This document shows positions 1 to 11,269 of a DNA stretch of 64,000 bases, piece after piece. The stretch is from positions 11,614,501 through 11,678,500 of the forward strand of contig NC_087098.1 of the NCBI RefSeq assembly GCF_963855985.1, given 5' to 3'. This DNA comes from Ostrinia nubilalis. Taxonomy: Eukaryota > Arthropoda > Insecta > Lepidoptera > Crambidae. Under the pieces are notes generated by a model. That model was not told the DNA's origin. It ran no database searches and was given only the letters and a program-made list of their open reading frames with translations. How positions within the stretch are numbered: the first letter of the stretch is position 1; each line of letters begins with the position of its first letter. A program made the translations under genes and the position numbers.

Positions 1-181
1 TAGAGTAAGCTACGAATAAAAATAAGTGAAAATGGCTAGGTTTGGTTAACATGGTTAAACATAATCAGAAGACAGCGCCATCTAGTGTAATTTTGTTCGT
101 GTACTAGAGGCAAAACAGTTAGTAATTTTTTGAGTGTGCTACTTTACGGCCTTGTTATGTGAATTGTTAAGATTACTTTAA

Positions 182-1134
182 CCCTCGCTGTACGAGGTGG
201 GGTGTGACACACCCCAGTCCTTTAAAAATAGCCACAATTTTAAAAAATTGCAAGTGCTGAATTTGAAATTCTCAGTAGCTGGAATTATGACACTGCTGCT
301 TCGATCAGCGTTGCAAAATCAGTCCAGCGGTAACTACCAACTGAGTTACATGCCTTTAAAGTGCGTGTGGGTGTCACACACCCCACCTGGTACGGGACGT
401 TGTTAAAAAGTTTTAAAAAAAATCTAACAGTTTTGGTGTAATTTATATATTTTTAGCTTTGTCAATTGAATAAAATTCAATACAAATATTATTTTTCGTG
501 ATTTTTACGGTATCTGAAATTTTCAAACACTTTTAGTCAAATAAGATGACTTTTAGTGCGAATCTGGAAGTTTAGTACTGAGATCCAAAGATGTATGTGA
601 ACATACACTTATGGGCTACACTTTATACTTGGTGATACAATTTATGGGCTACTGAAATGGAATACCATATTTTATAAATAAATAAAATTGTTACGCTCCC
701 ATTTTATGCATTGAGCATACTCATTTTCTTTCATCAGAATTGTGGTAAATTGAAAACCGATGATAAAAACAAATTTATGCCCTTCCAGTTTTTAATTTAC
801 TTTTAAATTATAAGTAAATACTTGTTCTTTGTTAAATAAAAACGGTTGTCATAATTAAAGGCACTCATTAAAAATTATACATAGGAAACTGATTCCTAAA
901 TTACAAGAACAACGGAAATTGTGTCTTTTTGTTTTTTTATGATAAAAATGTTATAATACATATTTTCAGCTCAGAGCATTTCTTAAACCTAATTAGCATA
1001 CGTAAATAATCAATATTAAATATTAAATTCCACCTAAAAAATGTTGAATGAAAATTTTATCACTTTGTATATTGGGGTGTGTCATACCCCACCTGGTACG
1101 GGACGTAACTTTTAGTCACCTCGTACACGGAGGG
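182..1134. mobile_element. piggyBac-like non-autonomous element, 953 bp
   Basis: Both ends abut TTAA (178-181 and 1135-1138), the target duplication of the piggyBac superfamily. The termini are inverted: CCCTCGCTGTACGAGGTG on the left, and CACCTCGTACACGGAGGG on the right. Subterminal copies of GGTACGGGACGT and a 17-base palindrome GGGGTGTGACACACCCC (199-215, variants near 369-385 and 1076-1092) lie inside both ends. No transposase frame is present, so movement would need a transposase from elsewhere. TTAA flanks plus CCC/GGG ends fit piggyBac; the call rests on ends only. Confidence 0.7.
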
Positions 1135-1519
1135 TTAATCTTAAAAACCTTCATGATGCTGTTCAAAAATATTTACTTATTAGGAAAAAATATGTGGTCA
1201 TGGTTTCTTAGCAAAGAACAAATAATATTTTAACAGTTTTTTTTTTCAGTTTGTAACTCTCACACAATTTGCTCATCGAGATGTGAATAATCTCGTATCT
1301 GATAGTGATGGGGTTTTCAGTTTGTGTAAATAAAAATTATAAATCTTTACAAATTAACCCAAATACAAAAATAAAAAATGTCTCTACTTTATCTTCCAAT
1401 CCAAAGTAATGACTAAAATCCTTATTTTACTATCACTACTCGTAATAGTGTAACAAAAAGATGAATTAATTATTATTAGTGTTAAATATGCATTTTTATC
1501 TTATTATGATGTAAAAACA

Positions 1520-1605
1520 ATATTATTGTAAGGTTTCACCAAAATCCGTTCAGTAGATTTTGTTAATCTTACAAACATCCGTCCATCTCGAAAAGTTTCA
1601 TATGA
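1520..1605 (-). repeat. Possible Helitron (Lep1-type) internal fragment
   Basis: The stretch with ACCAAAATCCGTTCAGTAG followed by ACAAACATCCGTCCATC resembles the internal part of lepidopteran Lep1-type Helitrons seen at 12479-12713. Neither terminus is present. The orientation is inferred from that comparison and is not secure. Confidence 0.3.
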
Positions 1606-1678
1606 ATAAATTACCTAGTAGGTTATATTTTAGAACTTCTAAAAGATGAAAGAAAATACTTAAAAATAAAACCAAAAA

Positions 1679-2210
1679 GGGAGTCAATTCTGCTACATCA
1701 GTTGGGTGAAGTGATCTCTAACCACTTCGCGGTTCCTCGAAACGTGGTTTCTTGGGCATTTCTGTGTTAAGCCGCGAGCGGCTTCTCGGCTTGATTAGGA
1801 TTGAGGGTTAACCTCATCCGTCCTCCTCGGGGTGCGCGCGAATGTACCCGGACTATTCGTCGGCGCGGGCGGGGGAGAATTAGGGCAGCTCTACCCCATC
1901 ACTACTTAACTGTGTAGCAACGGACTCCCCGTTCGAAGTCCAAATCCAACTGTATATATACTGAGCGGGATCAAAAACTTCGTCACCGCGATTCAGGATT
2001 TGTACGGAAAAAAAGACAATGCGACCTAAAAAAAATCGTTGATGCTTTTTTTATTTGTCCGTATAGTACAAATGTTATGGCCAGTATTTAATATTGGAAT
2101 TTAATTTGATGAGCATTGATAATATCGTGTTATTTATGATTATTTTTGTTTGATGTGACATTCTTAGGGCGAGATAAAAGGAACAACGCCATCGCTTGGC
2201 AACTTAGGGA
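1679..2210 (+). repeat. MHR copy a (multi-hairpin repeat)
   Basis: Best single example of the family layout. A arm at 1679-1712 (GGGAGTC..GCTACATCAGT), H1 hairpin at 1871-1897 (GGGG..CCCC), B arm at 1905-1930 (ACTGTGTAGCAACGGACTCC), C box at 1969-1997 (CTTCGTCACCGCGATTCAGG) and D box at 2177-2210 (CAACGCCATCGCTTGGCAAC). A and B are reverse complements over GGGAGTC and over the GCTACA..CAGT core, so they can close one long basal stem around H1. No reading frame is shared with other copies. Class unknown: structured RNA gene relic or foldback transposon. Confidence 0.75.
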
Positions 2211-2808
2211 ACGAATGATGCTAATATTACAATGATAACGCTTTTGGCACAGTACTTATTTTGTTTCAATAGATCAATCGCTTCGTTTTTAGGTCTTTAG
2301 CCGTATATAACGCAAACTGTGTGCTATAATTTATTTACACCAATTTTTTATTCTTTCAATGAGTGAAAATGTTAAATTAAACAAATTGAGATTCCTACAG
2401 TTCCTGAAATTACCTAATTAATTTTTTAGACCTTGCGCAAACTCAGATTACAGAACAAATAAAGGTATTGAATCGTTTTCAGTTTGCTAATGAAATATTA
2501 ATTTTTTGAAAAAAATTAATTTGATTGCCCTAAGCTCTGGTTTGTAAAAAAAGGTAAATAATGTCTTTCATAAATAAGTATGGCAGCGCCATCACCCGTG
2601 CCCCTACGGAACTAAACAGCTGATCTCTACAAATACAATAGTGCAGCGTGACGACACAAGGCTGGGCGTGGTAAGGGCTATTCTTTGGGCAGCTGTGAAC
2701 GGCAAGTTTGAACTCTATACCGTCGTATTTGGGGTCTTTTCAGTGATTTTGGATTGACTTATTCAGAACACATTCAATTCAAATCCTACTATCCTACTTC
2801 CTACTAAT
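2211..2808. other. Unassigned AT-rich DNA
   Basis: No convincing gene, tRNA or terminal repeat was seen. The right end holds short iterations of ATCCTACT that run into the Helitron head at 2809. Confidence 0.5.
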
Positions 2809-2976
2809 ATTATAAATGCGAACGTTTGGATGTCTGGATGTTTGTTACTCTTTCACGCAAAAACTACTAAAAGGATTTTGATGAAACTTTACTGTATTAT
2901 TGTTTATAACCCAGAATAACATATAGGCTATAATTTATGACGATCTGTGACAAACGAAGCCGCGGGCAAAAGCTAG
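2809..2976 (+). mobile_element. Helitron-like non-autonomous element (Lep1 type)
   Basis: It starts TCCTACTAATATTATAAATG and ends GCCGCGGGCAAAAGCTAG followed by T. TC at the 5' end, a GC-rich segment just before CTAG at the 3' end, and a T after it are the rolling-circle Helitron signature; this head is typical of lepidopteran Lep1 elements. At about 168 bp it has no coding capacity. The exact 5' end is uncertain because TCCTACT is repeated just upstream. Confidence 0.75.
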
Positions 2977-3227
2977 TACTTTCATATAACATCTTTTACT
3001 ACTCTACAATCATGTTTCATAAGCAATTTCATTTTTTTTAATAAAAAAAACCTACTATGGGCAACAGGCAGCAAAAATAGATTTATTTTCATCAGAAATT
3101 ATATCAAAACATGTAAACAAATGTATCCTGAATTCCTGAACAATATAAACAACGAGCAATAAAAATCTAATGAGGAAAGGAAAAGAAAAACAAACGACGA
3201 TTTGTTCCGCGGTTATACCAAAAGGCA

Positions 3228-3547
3228 AAAGGGAATCCCTCTCTACTCAATGTAACTAGTGAGTACCTACCAGTGATGTACTTAGTGTACTGGTAATTAG
3301 TGTTATTGACTTTTTACTTTTTCAAGCCACTGACCACTGAACATGGACATCAAGATTTTAAAGCCAAGAGGCGTCGTGTAGCGAACACGATAGTCTGGGC
3401 CTAGAACTATAGTGTCGCGAATGGGACAGAGATGTGATTACTCTGCCCCTTTCGCCGTTCCAATGAGTAAAGATGGATTCCCAACAGTATGAAAAAACCA
3501 AATGTAATACAAAGACAGAAAAAAAACTTTGTCACCGCGATGCAGAA
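3228..3547 (+). repeat. MHR copy b
   Basis: A arm at 3228-3255 (GGGAATCCCTCTCTACTCAA) mirrors the B arm at 3457-3484 almost perfectly (reverse complement GGGAATCCATCTTTACTCAT). H1 is GGGACAGAG at 3423-3431 with CTCTGCCCC at 3441-3449. H2 pairs GCGAACACGATAGT with ACTATAGTGTCGC. The C box is at 3520-3547. The D box is not recognisable because unrelated sequence follows. Confidence 0.75.
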
Positions 3548-3660
3548 CCTCTTAAAATCAAATTAGCATTATGACCTATAATGTAATATCCACGGACTTC
3601 GGTTGTCTCACACATATTTTTCACGTTTCTTGTCGTCTGTTCGAAAATAAATATTTTATG

Positions 3661-3735
3661 CATCATTACAGCCTCAGGGCGTCCACTGCTGAACATAGGC
3701 CTCCCCCAATGATTTCCACATCGCCATCCGAATAA
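3661..3735 (-). mobile_element. RTE-clade retrotransposon, 3' end fragment
   Basis: The plus strand carries GTCCACTGCTGAACATAGGC followed by CTCCCCCAATG, the complement of the last codons of the RTE-type frame read in full at 34447-34782 (ending ..VQQWTSYG). A short ATCATTA piece stands in for the usual trinucleotide tail. Heavily 5'-truncated, as non-LTR copies usually are. Confidence 0.65.
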
Positions 3736-4038
3736 TTTCTAAAAGGGTTAGGTTGTGGTAGAGCCAAGAGCATTAGAGCGCTCTATCACGCTAGTGCGTC
3801 CCATTGTCCAAGTTAAATCAAATAAATAAATCAAATCAAATAAATTTATTTGCTTAAAACATGGTGATATACATATATGTGGATAGATAATAATAATAAT
3901 TGTGCTCATGTTTTACCTTACTATAAATGGCATGCAAATATTTACAATTTAATAATAATGTTAATGATGAAGATTAATTATTAATGTCAAAAAAAATACA
4001 ATTTCCAATTAAAATAATATGATGTCAAAAATAATTAG

Positions 4039-6378
4039 TCAAAATTTCTTATTACAATGTCTCATATTAAGAAAGTCCTTTACCCTATAAAAATTCATGT
4101 CACTTAGCCATATTATAAGCGACCTTTTGAATCTTGCATTTGGTAGGTTTTTGATATGGTTCGGGATACAATTGTATATCTTAACACACATGGCATCACA
4201 CTGATCAAGATAATGTTTAAGTTTAGGTAAGCTATCATATACTAGATGACTAGGATCTCTAACATTGAAGTTTACAACATCTTTTCGCTTTTTGAATAAA
4301 TTAATATTATTTCTCACAAACAAAGCTACCTCAAGGATGTACAGACAAGGTAGGGGCAATATTTGTAGCTTTCTAAAGACAGGCTCACAGGATTGACGAG
4401 GGGACATACCACAAATTGCCCTTACGCATTTTTTTTGCGCTTTAAATAATAAATTCATGTCAGTAGAATTTCCCCAAACCAAAAGTCCATACCTCAGAAT
4501 TGAGCCGACATATCCATGATATGCTGCAAGACAAGCATTCAAGGTAGATGTGTAGCGCAGTCTTCTCAGAACAAATACATAACGGTTTAATTTATCCCGT
4601 AATGCTCCTATTTGTTGCTTCCAGCCACAGTTATCATCTATGATAACGCCCAAAAATTTAGTACTATCTGCTTCTTGAATGTCTATATCATTATAATGTA
4701 TATTAAGTTTTTGTTTAGTCTGTCTATTTGTCCCAAATTGTATAAAATTAGTTTTGTTTAAATTTACTGTTAAATTGTTATCATTTAGCCATGTTATTAT
4801 TTTGTCAATTGTACCATTTATGTCAGTTTCATGTTCCTCCGACTTTTTTGTGGACGGGATTACTACCGAAACATCATCTGCAAAAAGTGTACATCTATGA
4901 TTTGTTACGTCAGGAAGGTCGTTTATGTAAAGGATAAAAAGTAGAGGTCCCAAAACACTACCTTGCGGAACACCGCATGCATTCTCTAAAAACTGTGATC
5001 TGTTATTTATTACAATGTTATTTTTATCTAAGCTAGTGATTTCAACTGCCTGCTTTCTATTCCGCAAGTAAGATTCTAACCAACTTCGAGCCAAACCCCG
5101 CACTCCCATGTTTTCCAATTTAAGAAGCAGTAGGTCGTGGGAAACAAAATCAAAAGCTCGTGTCATATCAAAAAATACCGTTGTTGTGGGTATTCCAGCA
5201 TTTATATTCCTGTTTATTTCACGCAACAGATGAAACATGGCAAGAGTTGTAGAGCTATTTGCCTGGAATCCAAATTGCTCATTCTTTAGTATGCCAAATT
5301 TGGAGATATAGCTAAGCAATCTGACTTTCATGGCCTTCTCGAAGATTTTTGACAAAACCGGCACTAGTGTTATAGGACGATAGTTTTCTAGCAATGTTTT
5401 TTCTCCTTTTTTATAGATAGGCCTAACAATCGACAATTTTAACAATTCAGGAAAGCAACCAGTCTCAAAAGATAAATTTATCAGATGAGTGAGTGGCATA
5501 GCAAGTTCATCGTTGCAATGTTTAATTACTTTTGTAGAGATTCCATCATAACCAGTTGCATTTGTATTACTAAGAGATTTGATTATAGTTTTTATTTCGC
5601 TAACTGTGTATGGTTCCAGGAATATACTATTATTTAAACGAATTTTATTTGTGTTTTTAAGTGTCTTCTTTTCATTTGTTAATTTTATTAAGTAATTGTT
5701 AAACTCATCGGCTATTCGAATTGGATTTTTAATTGTTTTGTTATTTATTGTTATATTGTCAATTATAATGTCATTTGATAATTGGTTAGTTTCATTTTTA
5801 ATAATTTTCCATGTTATTTTACATTTGTTTTTAGCTTTATTTATTAGCTTCTGATTGTATATTTTTTGAGACAGACTAAAGCATTTACGAAGCAGTTTTG
5901 AATAGATTCTATATTGTTGCTTTTTGTTTGTTGATTTAGATTTATAGTATTCATATCTTAATTTTCTTTTAGTTTGGCAACTTTTTCTTAGTCCTTTAGT
6001 TATCCAAGATGGTTTTTTATATTTGCAGATTAATTTAACTTTTTTCATTGGAAAACTTAAATCATACATGGTTTTCAGAATGCCATGAAATGATAGCATT
6101 GCTTTATCCATATCAGTCATATTTACAATATCAGAGAATGATAAACATTTCAAGTGATCTCTAAATTTATTTAAATTTTCAAAACTATAGTCTCTCATAT
6201 TTATATAACATAGGACTGATTTTTCGTGCTTATATTGTACTGGTATATGCAACATTTGTGATGTATTATGGTCAGATAGATACAAATGATGTAATTCAGC
6301 AAAGGCGTCGTCAATATTGCTAATTAAGTGGTCAATACAGGATTTTAGCCTGGTTGGTTCAGTTATGTGTAATGTCAA
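4039..6378 (-). pseudogene. Reverse transcriptase part of ORF2, 779 codons
   Basis: This is the C-terminal part of a non-LTR ORF2 polyprotein, which would copy its own RNA at a nicked target. Visible motifs: SDH near residues 35-37 (last catalytic His region of the endonuclease), YDGIS near 278, YRPITLVPVLSK near 334, VFFDMTRAFDFVSH near 401-414 (first catalytic Asp), GVPQGSVLGPLLF near 468-480 and FADD near 499-502 (about 4872-4883). The C-terminal tail is basic, as in CR1/Jockey elements. The first codon of the open stretch is TTG, and the same frame stays open upstream to about 6421, so the true protein began in the preceding endonuclease segment. All RT motifs look intact; only the join to the endonuclease is broken. 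Confidence 0.9.
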
Positions 6379-6409
6379 ATTATAATTTTTAACTATGTCG
6401 ATAAGATAT

Positions 6410-6979
6410 TTAGTACCTACTATTTGATAATTTACAAGTATCGATATTTAAATCTCCGGCTAGTATTATCTTGGTCCTAGGATTTTTAATATATTTATGT
6501 AAAATGTCATCTAAGCATACCAAAAAAGAATTTACGTTTGAGTCTGGGGTTCTATATAAACAAATAATATAAATATTGTATCCTAAAAGTTTAATACCAC
6601 AACACTCAAAGGTTTTATCTTGTGATATTTGTTTGATATCAGTTATCTCATTAAACTTAAGTCCCTTTCTAATCATTATACATACACCTCCTCTATTTTT
6701 ACCACTTTTCCTACAATACGCCGATGCAATGTTATAACCAGTTAGGTTTAAACAGCTTTCACTGCCAACCCTCACAAAAGTTTCAGAGAAGCACATAATG
6801 TCAGGTTTTTTGCCTGTTTCATTCAACTCTGTTAAAGCTACTTCTAATATATCCCGCTTTGAGAAAAATCCCGCAATGTTCTGATGTAGCAATTTAAGAA
6901 AGGAATGTCCGTTAGTCTCGAAAAAAATTCTCAACCCTTTTTTCTCCCTCTGTGGATGGACTCTTGTTTCGGTTGTCAA
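6410..6979 (-). pseudogene. AP-endonuclease part of ORF2, frameshifted
   Basis: N-terminal part of the same ORF2. The apurinic-like endonuclease motifs are present: QNIAG (Asn), FSETF (Glu), GGVCIMI, LYRTP and AGDLNID (Asp-x-Asn). The frame then meets a stop 8 codons after the Asp motif. One extra base (or two lost) near 6421-6425 would explain this, since the adjacent frame continues straight into the 779-codon segment that carries the final SDH motif. The frame overlaps the end of ORF1 by about 68 bases, and no ATG lies at its start, so initiation is unclear; reinitiation or shunting from ORF1 is possible. Confidence 0.85.
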
Positions 6980-8381
6980 GATATATATAATTGTCTAGCA
7001 TATTATATTTGGAAATTTTAGCTATCAATACATTCAGATCAGTAAAAATAGTTTTGTAACAGTGATTCTTTAAGATGCCCTGTGATCCAGTGAACATATC
7101 AGAAGTATATTTTAGGTGTCTATTTGAGTCTAAAATGTAAGCATATTCATATTTCGTATTATCTAAGAACAGTAACCTATTAAACATCTCAATTCGCTGA
7201 TTGAACAAATTCATATGTTCTGAGTATCTAAAAGTAGGCAGACAAATAATGATGTTTGTATGATTAAATTTTTGTAATGTCATTCTTATAAAATTAATAA
7301 TGTCATGATAATTGCGAGTTCTATAGAAATCTGCATCTCCTATAAATATTATACAATAGTCACGAAGAGTAAAATCAACTAACTTAGTATCTAATCCTTT
7401 TAATAACTGTTTTATGTCAACACCTAAACTTCTGTAATGGCATAATTCTGTATGATCAATCATGTTTAATGCATTTTGTAAGATTTTCCCTCGCGTATAA
7501 CTACTCAATAAGCACAGCTTCCTCGCCTCGTTTGGGAGCTGTTCGTCAATGTTGTCTTGAAAACACTCCTGAAGACTTGTTGTTGCTGTTGTGATTTCTT
7601 GAAGTGATTCATGTAATTCATCCGCTTCATTCTGAACAAATTCCTTCCGCTTGCTGCTGTCCTTCAGTTTATTTGTGGACTTGTGTCTTTTTTTCAAGCT
7701 GCTTATATTTTTACACTGTGGTGATGTTGTTGTACATAATTGTTTCAAATTTTCTATGCTTAGCTTGTAATCAGTAATTTGTTTCTTTAAAGCTGAGTTT
7801 TCCAGTAATAACTCCTCAATATGACTGTTTGCACTATCCAATTTAATTTGCAGTTCTGTATTTTTGTCTTCCATTTCCTTCAAATCTTCCCTCAAATTAA
7901 TTGTTATTTCCGGGCAGCTTCTATTTTGCCTTTCTGGCTGCGATACCATGGATTCCTCTTCTTCAATCTCCGATTCAGCAGGTTCAGAAAGTGACTCAAA
8001 ACTGTTTTGAACAGGTACATTAAAAATGCTCTCGTCACTTTTATGTGGAGTTGAGTTCGTTAAACCAGAGGATGACGGGCTCAAGATGTTGGGCAATAGT
8101 TGTGCCTTGCCTGGTTTCGTCTTGGAGCAAATTGATGGCTTCACCGTAGATTTTTTATTTTTCTTCTTCAGGCACGTATTGCACTTCCATTGTGTTTTCT
8201 TTTCGCTAGTCATTAATTGGTACAATTTTTCTGACATCCCTGCACAATCAAAATCATACCTTTTTTGGCATAAGTTACACAAAATAGTGCCTCTTAGTTC
8301 GACTATAGATTTACATTTGTCACAGATAATTTTTGATGTTTTTTGGGTCCTTTTCATTCGTTGCGTCATATTTGTTGCCAT
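6912..8381 (-). CDS. ORF1 protein with PHD-like finger and coiled coil, 489 aa
   Basis: ORF1 of the non-LTR element, expected to bind element RNA. It starts at a true ATG. Residues 20-70 hold a PHD-like zinc finger: Cys20, Cys23, Cys35, Cys38, Cys46, Cys67 and Cys70 with Trp65 before the last pair. The position normally His in PHD fingers (two residues before the fifth Cys spacing, YHxxC) is Asp43, so metal binding may be altered. Residues about 165-215 have a leucine heptad pattern typical of a coiled coil. The C-terminal part (IIFIGDADF, IIICLPTFRYSEHM) resembles the esterase-like domains of CR1-type ORF1 proteins, but no catalytic triad can be assigned by eye. The frame is intact over 489 codons. 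Confidence 0.8.
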   Translation of the reverse strand: MATNMTQRMKRTQKTSKIICDKCKSIVELRGTILCNLCQKRYDFDCAGMSEKLYQLMTSEKKTQWKCNTCLKKKNKKSTVKPSICSKTKPGKAQLLPNILSPSSSGLTNSTPHKSDESIFNVPVQNSFESLSEPAESEIEEEESMVSQPERQNRSCPEITINLREDLKEMEDKNTELQIKLDSANSHIEELLLENSALKKQITDYKLSIENLKQLCTTTSPQCKNISSLKKRHKSTNKLKDSSKRKEFVQNEADELHESLQEITTATTSLQECFQDNIDEQLPNEARKLCLLSSYTRGKILQNALNMIDHTELCHYRSLGVDIKQLLKGLDTKLVDFTLRDYCIIFIGDADFYRTRNYHDIINFIRMTLQKFNHTNIIICLPTFRYSEHMNLFNQRIEMFNRLLFLDNTKYEYAYILDSNRHLKYTSDMFTGSQGILKNHCYKTIFTDLNVLIAKISKYNMLDNYIYLDNRNKSPSTEGEKRVENFFRD

Positions 8382-8626
8382 TGTTTTCTTGGTAATATAA
8401 TTTTATAATAAGCCAAAAAAAAAAATTTTTTTTCGATCACCAATTTTGTCCGTTTTGTTGCTGTGTGTAATGTGTCCGCTTTGCAAACGCGTCAATGGTG
8501 CGTGCGATGACTCGATGCGTGCGGCGGATGACTCAGCAACCGCTGCGCTAGCCGGCCGCGGCGGCCGCGCGATGCGTAATGATCCAATAAGTATGTTCAA
8601 AAATATAACGTTATGTTATATTTTTG

Positions 8627-9318
8627 AATTGTTTTGTCTCATAACTTTATAACCACTACGAATTTTTTAACACGGTTTTCACCATCGTAACACTTGATTC
8701 ACCATCTACACAACAGTATATATTATGACTGTAGACATTTAGATTTTTCACTACTTATTTTGAAAAAAAGGCGGATAGATCAATTACGTGACTGCCGTCT
8801 GACATTGCGCGACAGCGACTCTCGTTACTTTATACTATTTTAGCTGCGAATTAGCACTGATGGTTAATGACATTTATTAATAACATAATAGTAAGTAACG
8901 GGATTGCTACTATGTAGTATTATTCTAATGTTAGTGATCATGAAAGTTTAAAACAATATCATGACATTTATTTTTCTATTTGTATTATCATTTTGGTACA
9001 TTCCCTAAGACCCCATTTTAACAAATAAGTATCCATAATAATATTCAAAATCTATCATTGAAGATGTATATTGTAAATTAAAGTCTATTGGCTAATCTTA
9101 TGAAACTAAACTGTAAGTTCTACGGGTATAACGGTTTTCCTTGTTATGTCTCTACGTCATGTTGAGCTCAAAACTTTCAGCACTAAATTCCAAATAAATT
9201 TTGTGTACCTACAGACCTACATACTAAATGAATGTTAATTTTTATTGTTGTCAGTTTTATGATTAAGTTAGTTGATTACTTGATGCCAAGAATATTCAGC
9301 ATTTAATAAAAAAATATA
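8627..9318. other. Unassigned AT-rich DNA
   Basis: Lies between the retrotransposon leader and the first tandem MHR unit. Nothing with a recognisable terminus, tRNA box or coding pattern was seen. Confidence 0.5.
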
Positions 9319-9870
9319 AAAAGGAAATCACGTCTTCTACAACATTGGAAGCTTAGTCATTACCAGTGTACCAGTTTATTGTGTTAACTAAGGCTTTAGG
9401 CTATACCGCACATTGAAGGTCAATGAGGCCCCATTGACTTCGAGTGATGACCATTGAGAATGGTCATCAGATTTTGACACCAAGAGGCGTCAGATTGCGA
9501 ACACAATAGTCTGGGCCTAGAACTACTGCGTCGCGAATGGGACAGAGATACGAATAAGCTCTGTCCCGCTTACTACTCCAATGAGTAGAGACGGATTCCC
9601 GAAAGTACGACCAAGTCAAATGTATTTATACAAAGTCGGAAAAAAAACTTTGTCACCGCGATGTAGAGACCGCACACAAAATTGGTGAAAACATTATTTT
9701 AAGAATTTAATACAGACTGGATTGTTTGAGAATATTCTTAGGTGGATAGTTCTTTTGTATATTTTTATTTTGAATTGAAAATATACCTGTATATTACAAA
9801 ACTATAGTAAAATATTACTTAAAGCACTTGTTTGAGCAAGGACAACGCCATCCTTTGACAACTCACAGAA
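9319..9870 (+). repeat. MHR copy c (array unit 1)
   Basis: A arm 9319-9350, H1 GGGACAGAG 9539-9547 with CTCTGTCCC 9559-9567, B arm 9574-9601, C box 9641-9667, D box 9836-9870. The A arm begins GGAAATC, so one outer pair with the B arm (GGATTCCC) is lost here. H2 has ACTACTG where units 2-5 have ACTATTG, costing one further pair. Confidence 0.8.
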
Positions 9871-10154
9871 CTAGAGTTGCACCCCTCTACTTAGGGGATC
9901 TACTACACAAAACTTTTGGTTGGTTGTTTGCGTCTTTCTCGCTCTTATTCCATGCAACTTGGGGAGAGTGAATAAGACAGATAGAACCGAACATAATGCT
10001 ATCGTCTTCGGATCAACCCCTAGGTACGTGGTAGAGTTTGTTAGATAATGTCTCATTGTAGAGATTTCTCACGAAGCATTATGAACCGTAAATGACTGTT
10101 TATTAGCGTCATTTTTATTTTTATGACGAGTTTCAGCCTTTAGTATCATTTGGA

Positions 10155-10240
10155 CAGCCGCCTGGCCTGTTGGTTAGCGAAACGGGCCTCAATGTCAGCT
10201 GCGGTTACGTATTCGAATCGCACCAAGGCAAAATATTAGC
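10155..10240 (+). repeat. tRNA-like (SINE head?) segment in array unit 1
   Basis: CTGGCCTGTTGGTTAGCG resembles a pol III A box, and TTACGTATTCGAATCGCACC, some 40 bases on, a B box. No cloverleaf could be closed, so this is read as a degraded tRNA-derived SINE head carried in the unit. Related segments occur near 11270-11350, 12353-12440 and 13690-13775. Confidence 0.5.
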
Positions 10241-10388
10241 AGAAGAAGTTATACTTGCTTTACTTCTTTATTATGAAATTATAGTATTTAAACTATTTAT
10301 TTTATATCTTTTAAAACTGTCAGCAAATATAAATATAAATATAAATACGACTCAATCTGTACTCATTAATTATTGCGGCTAAAAACAA

Positions 10389-10980
10389 AAAGGGAATCGC
10401 GTCTTCCACACCACTGGAACTTAGTGAGATAACCTAGTGTTTAATCCAGTGATTTAATGTAGTTTTAAGTCGGTAGGTTAGTACATTGCACAGTTTAGGG
10501 GTCAAGCCAGTACCCGTGAGAGTCAATCGGCCCCATTGACTCTCTTGAGAAAGACTCTTGGTTGAGAATCTTTCAAATTTTGACACCAAGAGGCGTCAGA
10601 TTGCGAGCACAATAGTCTGGGCCTGGAACTATTGCGTCGCGAATGGGACAGAGATACGAATAAGCTCTGTCCCGCTCACCGCTCCAACGAGTAGAGACGG
10701 ATTCCCGAAAGTACGACCAAGTCAAATGCATTTATACAAAGTCGGAAAAAAAACTTCGTCACCGCGATGTAGAGACCGCCCAAAAAATGTATAAAAACAT
10801 TATTTTAAGAACTTAATACAGACTGGGTTGTTTGACAATATTCTTAGGTGGGTAGTTCTTTTGTATATTTTTATTTTTAATTGAAAATATACCTGTATAT
10901 TCAAAAAATATAGTAAAATATTACTCTAAGCATTTGTTTGAGCAAGGACAACGCCATCCCTTGACAACTCACAGAACTAG
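10389..10980 (+). repeat. MHR copy d (array unit 2)
   Basis: A arm 10389-10415 (GGGAATCGCGTCTTCCACAC), H1 GGGACAGAG 10645-10653 with CTCTGTCCC 10665-10673 (nine perfect pairs), B arm 10682-10707 (GTAGAGACGGATTCCC), C box 10745-10772, D box 10941-10980. H2 pairs CAATAGT with ACTATTG around the loop CTGGGCCTGGA. Confidence 0.85.
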
Positions 10981-11269
10981 AGTTGCACCCCTCTACATTA
11001 GGAGATCTACTACACAAAACTTTTGGTTTATTGTTTTCGTCTGTCTCGCTCTTATTCCGGGCATCCTAGAGAGAGTGAAAAAGACGGATAGAACCGAACA
11101 TAATGTTATCGTCTTCGGACCAAACCCCTAGGTACGTAGTAGAGTTTGTTAGATAACGTCCCAATGTAGACATTTCTCATGAAGCATTATGAACCGCAAA
11201 TGACTGTTTATTAGCGTCATTTTTATTTTTATGACGAGTTTCAATCTCAAGTTTATTATTTACCTGGCC

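Larger units (their letters stand above)
3812..8600 (-). mobile_element. CR1/Jockey-group non-LTR retrotransposon, nearly full length
   Basis: A minus-strand element of about 4.8 kb: GC-rich 5' leader (about 8480-8600), ORF1 (6912-8381), endonuclease plus reverse transcriptase (about 6979 down to 4039), a 3' UTR, and a tail of TTTGATTT units (about 3812-3845) in place of poly(A). Simple repeat tails and an ORF1 with a PHD-like finger are known in the CR1 and Jockey groups. No target duplication could be assigned. A 13-bp palindrome (TCAAAAATATAAC and its complement, about 8596-8627) sits at or just beyond the 5' boundary. One frameshift near 6421 breaks ORF2, so this copy is probably inactive. 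Confidence 0.85.

Noticed and set aside
8026..8400. A 124-codon plus-strand frame
   Set aside because: Antisense shadow of the ORF1 PHD finger region.
10155..10240. tRNA-like segments of array 1 as functional tRNA genes
   Set aside because: Acceptor and anticodon stems cannot be closed, and two of the four have lost the TTCGA core of the B box.
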